Part shown: positions 24,401 through 31,601 of the stretch, piece after piece
Position numbering within the stretch: the stretch's first letter is position 1
Layout of the letters: each line of letters opens with the position of its first letter
Source of the DNA: Paenibacillus artemisiicola
GTDB taxonomy: Bacteria; Bacillota; Bacilli; Paenibacillales; Paenibacillaceae
NCBI RefSeq assembly: GCF_017652985.1
Contig: NZ_JAGGDJ010000029.1
Coordinates: 1-64,000 of the forward strand
DNA length: 64,000 nt
Reading direction: 5' to 3'
Made by a program: the position numbers and the translations under genes
The notes under the pieces: model-generated
Seen by the model: only the letters and a program-made list of their open reading frames with translations
The model's database searches: none
What the model was told of the DNA's origin: nothing

Positions 24401-25527
24401 CGTCCCATCGCCCACCGCGTCAAATCGCGATTCAGGACGATCCGGTTCGTCCCGCTGCCCGACGAGGCGATCGCCGGCGGCGCGGACAGAGGGAACACCC
24501 GTTTCCGGATTGCCGTGCCCCATTGCGGAACCGTGTAAAATCCGCCCTGCGCGTCGAGCTCGGCAATCCACGGCGAATCCGCGTCGCCGAAAGCGACGAC
24601 CGGAATGCCTTCTTGCTTCGTATACACGCCGGACGCGGTATAGAGATAGGATTCGTTCGCGGCCAGCCCGGGGCCCATACTGGCGGAGAGGATGCGCTTC
24701 GTCGCGGGATCGATCTCGTAGGCGCCGTAATAGACGCGTCCGCCGTTGAGGACCAACGTCTCGGCGTAACCGCCCTCTTCGGGATCGAGCGTCCAAAGCT
24801 TGCTTCCGCTCGTCGAGTCGTAGACAGCGAGATGCAGCCGGGAAATGCCGGTTTCCCCCGCATAGAGGCGATGCGCATTGCGATCGACGGCAAGAGCGGG
24901 CTCGTAAATGTTGTTTTCGATGATCGAATCGGAGTTCGCGGACAAATCCTTTCTATGTATCCCGCTCCATGTATTGCTGACGGAATAATAGACTGAATTG
25001 CCGTCCACCGCCACCGCGACCGGCTTCTCTCCCGTCATAATGGACGCGTCCGCCTTCTGCGTATCGAGATCGACGACGGCGATGGACGTCGCCCCGCTGA
25101 GCGCGACGTACAGTTTATTCCCGACCAAATCCATCCCCATCGGCAAGGAACCGACCGGAAGGCGCTTCGCGATCTGCATCGTGGCCGGATCAATGAAGAG
25201 CAGCTCGTTCGTCTCCGTCGCGGTAGCGTACAGCATCCCCCGCTGCTCGTCGAGCTTGATGCTGCCGATGCGGGAGCCGGCATCGACGGAGAGATCGACC
25301 GCCGGAACCGTCGCGGCCGTTTGTTCCGCGGCCGCCGCCGTTTGCTCCGCGGCCGCTGTCGTTTGCTCCGCGGCCGGGATCGGTTGCCCGACGGCCGGCG
25401 CCGGTTGCCCGGCAATCGGAACGATTTGCTCGGCCGAAGCATGCATGTCCCCGGGTCCGAACCCCGTAAGGCCCAAAGTCAATGCGCAGGACACCAGGAA
25501 TACCCGTTTGAACAGACGATGACGCAT
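21418..25527 (-). CDS. large secreted beta-propeller protein with SLH domains
   Basis: A 1369-residue surface protein. An N-terminal signal peptide (about 1-32) is followed by a low-complexity segment of AAEQT-type repeats. Residues about 55-700 form repeated short YncE/NHL-like propeller motifs ('GMLYATATETNELLFIDPAT', 'LYVALSGATSIAVVDLDT', 'GVIYVTLQGSTHVAKIDTNG'). Then come Ig-like or stalk regions, a Gly-rich linker ('GGGGTPGGGGAPASG', about 970) and a domain commonly seen before SLH modules in Paenibacillus surface proteins. Three SLH domains occupy about 1190-1369 (FNDLKPG, FKDVKAGSWY and YKAWSADAV starts) and should anchor it to secondary cell-wall polymer. No enzyme motif is seen, so ligand binding or adhesion is the best guess. 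ATG 25527 is preceded by GGAGGAG; a TTG two codons upstream is less likely. Confidence 0.85.
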   Translation of the reverse strand: MRHRLFKRVFLVSCALTLGLTGFGPGDMHASAEQIVPIAGQPAPAVGQPIPAAEQTTAAAEQTAAAAEQTAATVPAVDLSVDAGSRIGSIKLDEQRGMLYATATETNELLFIDPATMQIAKRLPVGSLPMGMDLVGNKLYVALSGATSIAVVDLDTQKADASIMTGEKPVAVAVDGNSVYYSVSNTWSGIHRKDLSANSDSIIENNIYEPALAVDRNAHRLYAGETGISRLHLAVYDSTSGSKLWTLDPEEGGYAETLVLNGGRVYYGAYEIDPATKRILSASMGPGLAANESYLYTASGVYTKQEGIPVVAFGDADSPWIAELDAQGGFYTVPQWGTAIRKRVFPLSAPPAIASSGSGTNRIVLNRDLTRWAMGRNEKYAYAIAPEVNRLVQIDTDTLAIAADRYVGSKPTDVDIRDGVIYVTLQGSTHVAKIDTNGETNFMAPIQEIETGSFTGDVAAGSGKAFYSTTGSFGDVYSTDGEPIRGPGSFSRPSLAMAPDGSALYIGETDISTGDLYQVHPATGQILQQSTNGFSYPGRDVIVDGSNVYYGSNRVSAANLNQIYGVYKDGSYNARLLAAKDKLVLAADGIYDRDTFNPVFSFPYPVSNGLVKADGSILLFSRSGSDTAASYSLEKFSGLDELEAATITAMRPASAVFVDEYPIGGFYTGNLTIHPGPKGGLVWAYKLEYEDAAGNPVDGVSTDMVYAYDRQSDGSYLYRVNRQLPAAVKKLGIVPIAADQYGNNQQPLPAAKLVIRLWDYADYLAENVSLHDTDASPNAIGGELTFDKALAEYPGDRYVVYFGNEYTYFGNPIGQVEATGAAHYSLPIPQGTAIPNGALTLVVQTQDQDGQAGPGMTMTEIPDKMSIAPGSDQISVLNDVQGSGSVTVTGLQAGDLVNVYDLDLEVMGQSTVAAGRTSVTVDRLTLDQAVRYLFVTVTSPGKAESFLALVNYSPLGGGGTPGGGGAPASGNGSLTTTEVTKTDHGASVADVTVNDDALEAKLSEAGSGPFRLVLPVDGDADEIRVTLRGDQMKAIKQKNAGTVIEIQGADAGFTVPVGALNLAGATARDASFVFSIVPLSGTQDGVYGQLLSGLSLQQVGTRYDFSIRKVTSGGSAEVREADGYIGHVITLDKPSQPFGSLSAVLVDPASGKIVPVPATFEQAGDRVKATIYRKGNSQYAIVAHTIGFNDLKPGLFAKTAIEQLAGRLVINGYEDGSFKPDGQVTRAEAAAILVKALGIVPAASGSAAFKDVKAGSWYADAVSAAVQAGLFKGYEDGTFRPNQSITQQEMLSILYQAMLYGGYAKNPADKQQFPASAGYKAWSADAVSALLAEGVVKPKEAFPIQAAKATTRAESAELIYRLLGALKLI

Positions 25528-25570
25528 AACCAAACTCCTCCAATAATACCAATTCTATTAAATGCAATTC

Positions 25571-25598
25571 ATTGTAACGCCGATAGTCGCCATTTAAA
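25571..25598 (-). promoter_or_regulatory. candidate promoter of the SLH-protein gene
   Basis: On the minus strand TTTAAA (25593-25598) and TACAAT (25571-25576) are separated by 16 bases. They lie about 45-70 bases upstream of the start codon in A+T-rich DNA. Confidence 0.45.
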
Positions 25599-25630
25599 AG
25601 ATGAATCGGTTTAAACTTTTTGTTAACGCG

Positions 25631-25659
25631 AAAAACCATCCCGACGACCGTCGGAATGG
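25631..25659 (-). terminator. rho-independent terminator of the sugar-importer operon
   Basis: An 11-bp stem with one wobble (25636-25646 with 25649-25659) is followed by five T on the minus strand, 26 bases after the stop of the Gfo/Idh gene. Confidence 0.85.
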
Positions 25660-25685
25660 CTTGCGCATTCTGCTATTTCATGCCT

Positions 25686-26747
25686 TTAATCGCTCGCGCC
25701 TACCCTCACCGCGCGCTTCTCCGCGTCCGAACGGATGACCGCGTCCAGCACCTCCTGGTTGCGGTAGCCGTCCATGAAGTCCGGCAGGCCGTCCGTCGGG
25801 ACGCCGTCCAGCATGGCGAGGAAGTCGCCGTACTGCGTCGTCTTGCAGCGCTCCGGCACGTCGAGGACCGCCCGCGCGAGCTGGCCCGGCGCTTCTTCGC
25901 GGATCCAGATCAGCCGGTCGGGATCGAGCGTCGTCGCGTGCAGCGTGCCGGCGTCGCCGTAGACGGACACCTCGTGCTGATTGCCCGAACCGATCGCGTT
26001 GCGCGACGATTGGAAGACGCCGACGGCCCCGCCCGCCATGCGCGCCTGGAAGCTGACGAAGTCGTCGACCTCGATGCGCACCATGCCGCCGGTCGCGGGA
26101 TCCGGACGCTCGGGGATGAACGTCCGCAGCTGCGCCGACAGCTCGGCGAACTCGCCGAACAGGAAGCGCGCCAGGTCGATCATATGCGAGCCCAGATCGC
26201 CGAGCGTGCCGGTGCCGGTAATGTCCTTGTTGAACCGCCAGATGTACGGCGTGTTGTTCGGCGCCGCTCCCCAGCCCTGCAAGTACTGGATCGAGAAGCT
26301 GCGCACCTCGCCGAGCCTCCCGTCCCGCAGCAGCTCCCGCGCGTAGCGGAACGCCGGCGTGTACCGGTAGCTGAAGCCGATCATGCCCGCGACCGGCTGC
26401 CGCTCGTACTGCGCGAGCAGCGGCGCCGCCTCCTCGAAGACGCGGGTGAACGGCTTCTCGCCCAGAAACGGCTTGCCCGCTTCGAGGCAGGCCTGCATGA
26501 TGGCGGCATGGATGTGGTTCGGCGTCACGGAGACGACCGCGTCGACGTCCGGGTCGGCGATCAGCCGCGCGAAGTCCGCGTACCGCTTCTCCGCCGGCAG
26601 GCCGAGCTGGTCGCCGACGGCCGCCAGCGCCGATTCGTTCACGTCGCTCGCCGCGACCACGCGGAAGCGGCCTTCGGCGGCCAGCCACCGGATATGCGAC
26701 TGTACCATGCCGCCGAGTCCGATCAAGCCGATGCGATGCCCGTTCAT
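25686..26747 (-). CDS. Gfo/Idh/MocA-family oxidoreductase
   Basis: A 353-residue NAD(P)-dependent sugar dehydrogenase-like protein. The N-terminal Rossmann motif is 'IGLIGLGGMVQSHIRWL' (about 6-22), the lysine motif 'FLGEKPFTR' is near residue 95, and the C-terminal alpha/beta domain carries 'GDLGSHMIDLARFLFG' with the usual catalytic His. Family members oxidise or epimerise sugars and inositols. Its ATG overlaps the stop of the ThuA gene by 4 bases, so the two act together, probably on the sugar imported by the SBP and permeases encoded just upstream. The specific substrate is unknown. Confidence 0.88.
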   Translation of the reverse strand: MNGHRIGLIGLGGMVQSHIRWLAAEGRFRVVAASDVNESALAAVGDQLGLPAEKRYADFARLIADPDVDAVVSVTPNHIHAAIMQACLEAGKPFLGEKPFTRVFEEAAPLLAQYERQPVAGMIGFSYRYTPAFRYARELLRDGRLGEVRSFSIQYLQGWGAAPNNTPYIWRFNKDITGTGTLGDLGSHMIDLARFLFGEFAELSAQLRTFIPERPDPATGGMVRIEVDDFVSFQARMAGGAVGVFQSSRNAIGSGNQHEVSVYGDAGTLHATTLDPDRLIWIREEAPGQLARAVLDVPERCKTTQYGDFLAMLDGVPTDGLPDFMDGYRNQEVLDAVIRSDAEKRAVRVGASD

Positions 26748-27505
26748 TCGGCTTCCCCTCCCTTGCCCGTCTTCGCGCCGATCGCCTCGAGCGGCCGCGC
26801 GTTGCCGTAGACCGGCCGTTCCCGATCGACCGGCCGCGCCCAGTTGGCCGCGTTCGCGATGACGCGCTGCACGTCCGGGTGCCAATACGTCGGGTACGTC
26901 TCGTGCCCCGGCCGGAAATAAAACACCTTGCCGCTGCCCCGCTCGTACGCGCAGCCGCTGCGGAATACTTCCCCGCCCTCGAACCAGCTCGCGAACACGA
27001 GCTCGTCCGGCGCCGGGATGTCGAAGTGCTCGCCGTACATTTCCTCCCGCTCCAGCTCGATAGATTCCCCGATGCCCGCGGCGATCGGATGGCCCGGCGC
27101 GACGACCCAGAGGCGCTCCTTCTCGTTCGCTTCGCGCCACTTCAAGGCGCAGCTCGTGCCCATGAGCGCCCGGAATATTTTCGAGTCATGCCCCGAATGA
27201 AGCACGATGAGCCCCATGCCGTCCAGCACGCGGCGCTGCACCTTCGCCACGATGTCGTCGCGCACCTCTCCGTGCGCCAGATGCCCCCACCAGATCAGTA
27301 CGTCCGTTCCGTTCAGCACGTCGTCCGTCAGCCCGTGCTCGGGCTCGTCGAGCGTCGCCGTGCGCGCCGCCATGCCCGCTTCCGTCAAGAACCCCGCGAT
27401 CGCCGAATGAATCCCCTCCGGGTAAATCTCGCGCACCCGCGGGTTCTGCCGCTCGTGGCGGTTCTCGTTCCACACGGTGACCCGCAATGCCGTTGTCCTG
27501 CTCAT
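26744..27505 (-). CDS. ThuA-domain protein
   Basis: A 253-residue protein of the ThuA (trehalose utilisation A) family with a class I glutamine amidotransferase-like fold. Characteristic segments are 'RVTVWNENRHERQ' at the start, 'DVLIWWGHLAHGEV' (about 68-81), 'GLIVLHSGHDSKIFRALMG' (about 98-116) and 'GKVFYFRPGHETYPTYW' near the C-terminus. In Rhizobium ThuA/ThuB convert disaccharides to 3-keto forms together with a Gfo/Idh enzyme. The same pairing, with a 4-base overlap to a Gfo/Idh gene, suggests a 3-keto-sugar type of pathway here. GGGGAGGAG precedes the start. Confidence 0.88.
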   Translation of the reverse strand: MSRTTALRVTVWNENRHERQNPRVREIYPEGIHSAIAGFLTEAGMAARTATLDEPEHGLTDDVLNGTDVLIWWGHLAHGEVRDDIVAKVQRRVLDGMGLIVLHSGHDSKIFRALMGTSCALKWREANEKERLWVVAPGHPIAAGIGESIELEREEMYGEHFDIPAPDELVFASWFEGGEVFRSGCAYERGSGKVFYFRPGHETYPTYWHPDVQRVIANAANWARPVDRERPVYGNARPLEAIGAKTGKGGEAE

Positions 27506-27606
27506 GCTCGTTCTCCTCCCCGTCTCCCCTGCCGTCGCCGTTCCGTCCCTGCCGTCTCGCCGTCCGCCCCCGGGCCCGCGGCCGAAGCCCGGTCCATAGC
27601 CGGAAC

Positions 27607-27644
27607 GCGGCCCCGCGGCGAACCGCGAGGCCGCGCGGGGCCGC
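27607..27644 (-). terminator. GC-rich hairpin between the SBP and thuA genes
   Basis: A perfect 11-bp GC stem (27607-27617 with 27634-27644) with a 16-base loop lies 32 bases after the SBP stop. It has no T run, so it may attenuate transcription or protect the highly expressed SBP mRNA and not fully terminate it. Confidence 0.5.
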
Positions 27645-27675
27645 GGACGAACCGGCGGCCGTTCCGATTGCCGGC

Positions 27676-29325
27676 TTACTTCACGTCCTGATAGCGCGCA
27701 TAGGCGTCGTTATAAATCTTGACGAGCTTCTCGAGCCCCATGTCGTTCAGCTTCTTGACGTAGCCGTCCCACTCTTCCGCGATGCCGCCCTTCGTGATCC
27801 ACTTCGCCCGCGTGCTGGCGATGTAGCTGTCGATGTCGGTCGTCAGCGTCGGCAAGTCCGCGTACTCCTCGGCCGTGTACATGACGTCCGGGAACGGCTC
27901 CGTCACGTATTCCTTGCCCAGGTTGTCGAGCTGCAGCTTCAGGCCGTCGCCGCTCGACGGATCGAGCTTGATGTTTTTCTCGAACGACGGGCTGGCGTAT
28001 TTCGGGCCGAAATCCCGCAGGGAGCCGTCCCAATACCAAGCGTCCGCGCTCGTGCCGTCCGGCGGATCCATGAGCGTGTACGTGCCGTCGTCGTTCTTGG
28101 CGATGGTCGTGCCGATCGCGCCCCAGAAATTCTGGATGCTCGCTTCGCCGGTGTAGAATTCGTCGGCCCAGCGGGCGGCGACGTCCGGATATTTGGCGGT
28201 GGTCGTGATCAGCATCTCGTTGCGGCGGAAGCTCATGCCGTTCGGCTCGCCGAGCTGGTACTTGTTGCCGTCCGGGCCGGCGATCGGCGCGATCGTCTCG
28301 TACTGCTTGCTCCACTGCCCGAATACGGCGTCCGGCGTCCACTGGTACGAGAAGCCGACCAGCGCGGCGTCGGGATTTTGGCGCTTCGCCGTCAGCATCG
28401 TGCTGTCCTGCGTGAACGTTTCTTTGTCGATCAGGCCCTCGGCATACAGCTTATGCGCCCATTCCAAGCCCGCCTTGTACGCGTCCGACGTCGGGAAATA
28501 CTCCGTCTTGCCGTCCTTGACGAGCATATGGTTGCCCCGCAGGTCCGTGATGCCGAACGGCGCGAGAACGTTCATGTCGAGGTCTCCCGAGTCGCTGTAC
28601 GGAATTTCGTCCGCCTTGCCGTTGCCGTTCGGATCCTGCTCCTTGAACGCCTTCAGCACGTTGTACAGCTCGTCGATCGTCGTCGGCGCCTTCAGTCCGA
28701 GCTTGTCGAGCCAATCTTTGTTAATGACCGGCTGCACGGACGACACCGGACGCGACGGCAGCCGCGCGGGCAGCGAGTAGATCTTGCCGTCCGGGAACGT
28801 GCTGAGCTTCTTCAGCTCCGGCGACTCCTGCATGGCGGCCTTCAGGTTCGGCATATCCTTCTCGATGTACTCGTCGAGGGGACGGAAAATCCCGAGGTTG
28901 TTCACGATGTCCGAATCCCCGAACGCGAGGTCGCCGATGATGACGTCCGGCAGCTTGCCGCTCGCCAGCATGACGGATTTCTGATCGCCCCAGTCGTTCG
29001 AGGAGACGACCTGCCAATTGATCTTGACGTTCGTGCGCTTCTCCAGGTCCTGCAGCCAGGCGTTCTTCGTGAACGTGTCGCCCATGTTGCCCCAGCGGAT
29101 CGTCAGCACGTTGAGCGTGACCGGCTCGTCGACGATCGGCATCCCTTCCTGATGAAAGTTGCCGTCGCCGGTCTTCGCGTTCGTGCCGCCGTTCGCCGCC
29201 GGCGCGTTCGTATTCTTGCCGTCGTTGTCGCCGCTGCAGCCCGCGAGCACGGCCGTGCCGAGCACGGCGGCCAGGGTCAGGCCGGACAGCATGCGGAATG
29301 CGGATCGTTTCGATGCGTTTGCCAT
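27676..29325 (-). CDS. sugar-binding lipoprotein of an LplA-like ABC importer
   Basis: A 549-residue extracellular solute-binding protein. The signal peptide ends in the lipobox LAGC with the lipid-modified Cys30. A Thr/Asn/Gly-rich linker follows, then a large substrate-binding domain of the LplA/family-1 type common in Paenibacillus (500-560 residues), with 'DVIIGDLAFGDSDIV' and 'YYRNEMLITTTAKYPD'-like blocks. It delivers an oligosaccharide to the two permeases encoded upstream. The importer lacks its own ATPase gene, as usual for this group, which borrows a shared MsmX-like ATPase. GGGGGAG lies 8 bases before the ATG. Expression is probably controlled by the divergent YesM/YesN pair. Confidence 0.9.
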   Translation of the reverse strand: MANASKRSAFRMLSGLTLAAVLGTAVLAGCSGDNDGKNTNAPAANGGTNAKTGDGNFHQEGMPIVDEPVTLNVLTIRWGNMGDTFTKNAWLQDLEKRTNVKINWQVVSSNDWGDQKSVMLASGKLPDVIIGDLAFGDSDIVNNLGIFRPLDEYIEKDMPNLKAAMQESPELKKLSTFPDGKIYSLPARLPSRPVSSVQPVINKDWLDKLGLKAPTTIDELYNVLKAFKEQDPNGNGKADEIPYSDSGDLDMNVLAPFGITDLRGNHMLVKDGKTEYFPTSDAYKAGLEWAHKLYAEGLIDKETFTQDSTMLTAKRQNPDAALVGFSYQWTPDAVFGQWSKQYETIAPIAGPDGNKYQLGEPNGMSFRRNEMLITTTAKYPDVAARWADEFYTGEASIQNFWGAIGTTIAKNDDGTYTLMDPPDGTSADAWYWDGSLRDFGPKYASPSFEKNIKLDPSSGDGLKLQLDNLGKEYVTEPFPDVMYTAEEYADLPTLTTDIDSYIASTRAKWITKGGIAEEWDGYVKKLNDMGLEKLVKIYNDAYARYQDVK

Positions 29326-29410
29326 GCGTAAACTCCCCCTATGAATGAATCGATGAATGGCGTTCGTCTTTCTTGCCCTGCTTTACAGCCGTTGCCCAAG
29401 GGCGGCGCCG

Positions 29411-30325
29411 CTACTCCTTCACCGCGCCGATCATCACCCCCTTGTTGAAATACTTCTGCACGAACGGGTAGAAGCACATGATCGGCAGCGTGGAGACGAT
29501 GATGACGGAGTAACGGAGCAGATTGGCCAGGCGCAGCGCGATTTGCGCCGCTTCCCCGGTGCCGAGGGCGGTCTGCATCTGGTTCGTGATCAGGATGTCC
29601 CGAAGAATCAGCTGCAGCGGGAACAGGTTCTTGTTCTGCAAATAAATCAGCGCGTTGAAGTACGCGTTCCACTGCCCCACCGCGAACCAGAGCGCGAGCA
29701 CGGAGACGACCGCCTTCGATAGCGGCAGCACGATCAGGACGTAGAACCGCAGGTTGCCGCAGCCGTCGAGCTGCGCCGCTTCCCACAATTCCGCCGGGAT
29801 GCTCGTGCGGAAGAACGTCCGCGCCACGATGATGTCGAACACGGCGACCGAGAACGGCAGCACCATGACGAGGAACGTATCGTACAGGTGGAAGTCCCGG
29901 ATCGTCAGAAACGTCGGAATGAGCCCGCCGTTGAAAAACATCGTGAAGATGAAGAACAGCGAAATCGCTTTGCGCCCCGCGAGATCCCGCCGCGAGAGCG
30001 CGTAGCCGGCCGACACGTTGACGGTCAGGCCGATCGCGGTGCCGACGACCGTATAGAGGATCGTGTTGCGGTAGCCGACCCAAATATTGGCGTGCTTGAG
30101 CAGCTCCTTATAGCCGTCGAGCGTGAAGCCGCTCGGCAGCAGCCACACCTTCCCGTTCCCGACCGCGGACGGGTCGCTGAACGAGGCGATGACGATGAAG
30201 TACAGCGGATATACCACAATCAATAGCACGACGGCGGCCCAAATGTACAGCAGCGTCTCCAGCAGCCGATCGCCGGAACGCGCCGGTTTGGGCGGAAGCA
30301 CGGTCGGTTTCGTTGCCGCTTCCAT
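29411..30325 (-). CDS. carbohydrate ABC transporter permease (LplC/YtcP type)
   Basis: A 304-residue permease with six predicted membrane helices. The EAA loop is visible as 'IPAELWEAAQLDGCGNLRFYVLIVLPLSKAVV', which contacts the ATPase. The C-terminal 'PFVQKYFNKGVMIGAVKE' is the usual end of MalG-like subunits. It follows the partner permease after 22 bases and precedes the binding-protein gene, so the three form one importer. GGAGGAGAGG precedes the ATG. Confidence 0.92.
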   Translation of the reverse strand: MEAATKPTVLPPKPARSGDRLLETLLYIWAAVVLLIVVYPLYFIVIASFSDPSAVGNGKVWLLPSGFTLDGYKELLKHANIWVGYRNTILYTVVGTAIGLTVNVSAGYALSRRDLAGRKAISLFFIFTMFFNGGLIPTFLTIRDFHLYDTFLVMVLPFSVAVFDIIVARTFFRTSIPAELWEAAQLDGCGNLRFYVLIVLPLSKAVVSVLALWFAVGQWNAYFNALIYLQNKNLFPLQLILRDILITNQMQTALGTGEAAQIALRLANLLRYSVIIVSTLPIMCFYPFVQKYFNKGVMIGAVKE

Positions 30326-30347
30326 GATGTCCTCTCCTCCCTCCCGT

Positions 30348-31277
30348 TTACCAGAGACTGTGCTCGGAATATTTTCTGGACACCCAGTTGACCAGAATCA
30401 GCAGCGCGAAATTGATGGCCGTATTGAACAGGTTGATCGCCGCCGAGAAGCTGTACTGGGAGCTGATGAGCCCGATCTTGTACACGTAGGTCGAGATGAC
30501 CTCGCTGCCGGAAATGTTCAGGTTGTTCTGCATGAGGTACGCCTTCTCGAAGCCGACGCCGAGCAGGCCGCCGACCCGCAGGATGAGCAGCGTCACCGCC
30601 GTCGGGATCAGCATCGGGATGTCGATGTAGCGGATCTTGTGCCACCGGCTCGCGCCGTCGACCGTCGCCGCCTCGTACAGGCTCGGATCGACCGACGACA
30701 GCGCCGCGATGTAGATGATGCTGTCCCAGCCCGTGTGCTGCCAGACGTCGGACCAGACGTAGACGCTGCTGAACAGTCCCCCGGAGCCCATCAGGTTCGG
30801 CGCCTCGGCCCCGAACAGCCGGTAGATGCTGCCGATCAGCCCGCTGCCCGGCGAGAGCAGGATGAGCATCAGGCCGACGACGACGACGGTCGAGATGAAG
30901 TGCGGCATGTACGTGACCGTCTGGAAGAGCCGCTTGAACCGGCCCGCCCGCAGCTGATTGACGCCGAGCGCGAACAAGATCGGGATCGGGAACGTCGCGA
31001 AGCTGTACAGGCTGATGACGAGCGTGTTTTTGATCGTGATCGGGAATTGATAGGAATGGAAATATTTCTCGAAATACTTGAACCCCGCCCACGGGCTGCC
31101 CATGATGCCGGACACGGGATTGAAATCCTTGAAGGCGATGATGACGCCGTACATCGGCTTATACGTGAAGCACAGCAGCAGCACGGCGGCCGGCAGCAGC
31201 AGCAGGTATAGCCCCCAGTTCCGGCCGATCCGCGCGAACGTCCGCCGCGGATTGCCGCTCGATTGCGTGTTGATCAA
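30348..31277 (-). CDS. carbohydrate ABC transporter permease (LplB type)
   Basis: A 309-residue permease with six predicted helices and an EAA loop 'DPSLYEAATVDGASRWHKIRYIDIPMLIP'. The N-terminus with 'YLLLLPAAVLLLCFTYKPMYGVIIAFKDFN' is typical of LplB/MalF-like subunits in Paenibacillus. It is the first gene of the importer operon. The start appears to be a TTG at 31275-31277, preceded by GGGGG at a good distance; no ATG is available before the first helix. A TATACT at 31335-31340 upstream may be the -10 of the operon. Confidence 0.9.
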   Translation of the reverse strand: MINTQSSGNPRRTFARIGRNWGLYLLLLPAAVLLLCFTYKPMYGVIIAFKDFNPVSGIMGSPWAGFKYFEKYFHSYQFPITIKNTLVISLYSFATFPIPILFALGVNQLRAGRFKRLFQTVTYMPHFISTVVVVGLMLILLSPGSGLIGSIYRLFGAEAPNLMGSGGLFSSVYVWSDVWQHTGWDSIIYIAALSSVDPSLYEAATVDGASRWHKIRYIDIPMLIPTAVTLLILRVGGLLGVGFEKAYLMQNNLNISGSEVISTYVYKIGLISSQYSFSAAINLFNTAINFALLILVNWVSRKYSEHSLW

Positions 31278-31513
31278 TGCTCGAAGCCCCCTTTTGCCCG
31301 ATGAACGAGCGCGTGCGCCGTTCGGTGTGCTCTCAGTATACGAGAGCCCGCCCGGCGGCAGGCGGACCTCCTTCGCGCGTTATTCGGACTTTTCGGGGGC
31401 GGCGCAAGGCGATCCGGACCGATCCGGGCCTCTGGGCGGCCGGGGGACGGCGGAAACCGGACTTTTTGGCGTCACTTTCCGGACATTCGGCGGTTTGGGA
31501 CCCGTTCCCGGCT

Positions 31514-31541
31514 TGTTTTTTCGCGGGCCGGCATTATAATA
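31514..31541 (+). promoter_or_regulatory. promoter of the yesM/yesN-like operon
   Basis: TTGTTT (31514-31519) and a perfect TATAAT (31536-31541) are separated by 16 bases, 61 bases before the kinase start. The rest of the 324-base divergent region 31278-31601 holds no gene; the importer operon's -10 candidate (31335-31340, minus strand) lies in it. Confidence 0.65.
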
Positions 31542-31601
31542 ATCAGACAGCGAAAGCGATTTCGGCGGCCGGCGCCGGCAGAGAGGGGACTTGCGGGGCA
31601 G

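Noticed and set aside
27487..29331. A 614-codon frame antisense to the sugar-binding lipoprotein
   Set aside because: The minus strand encodes a clear lipoprotein with lipobox and typical solute-binding domain.
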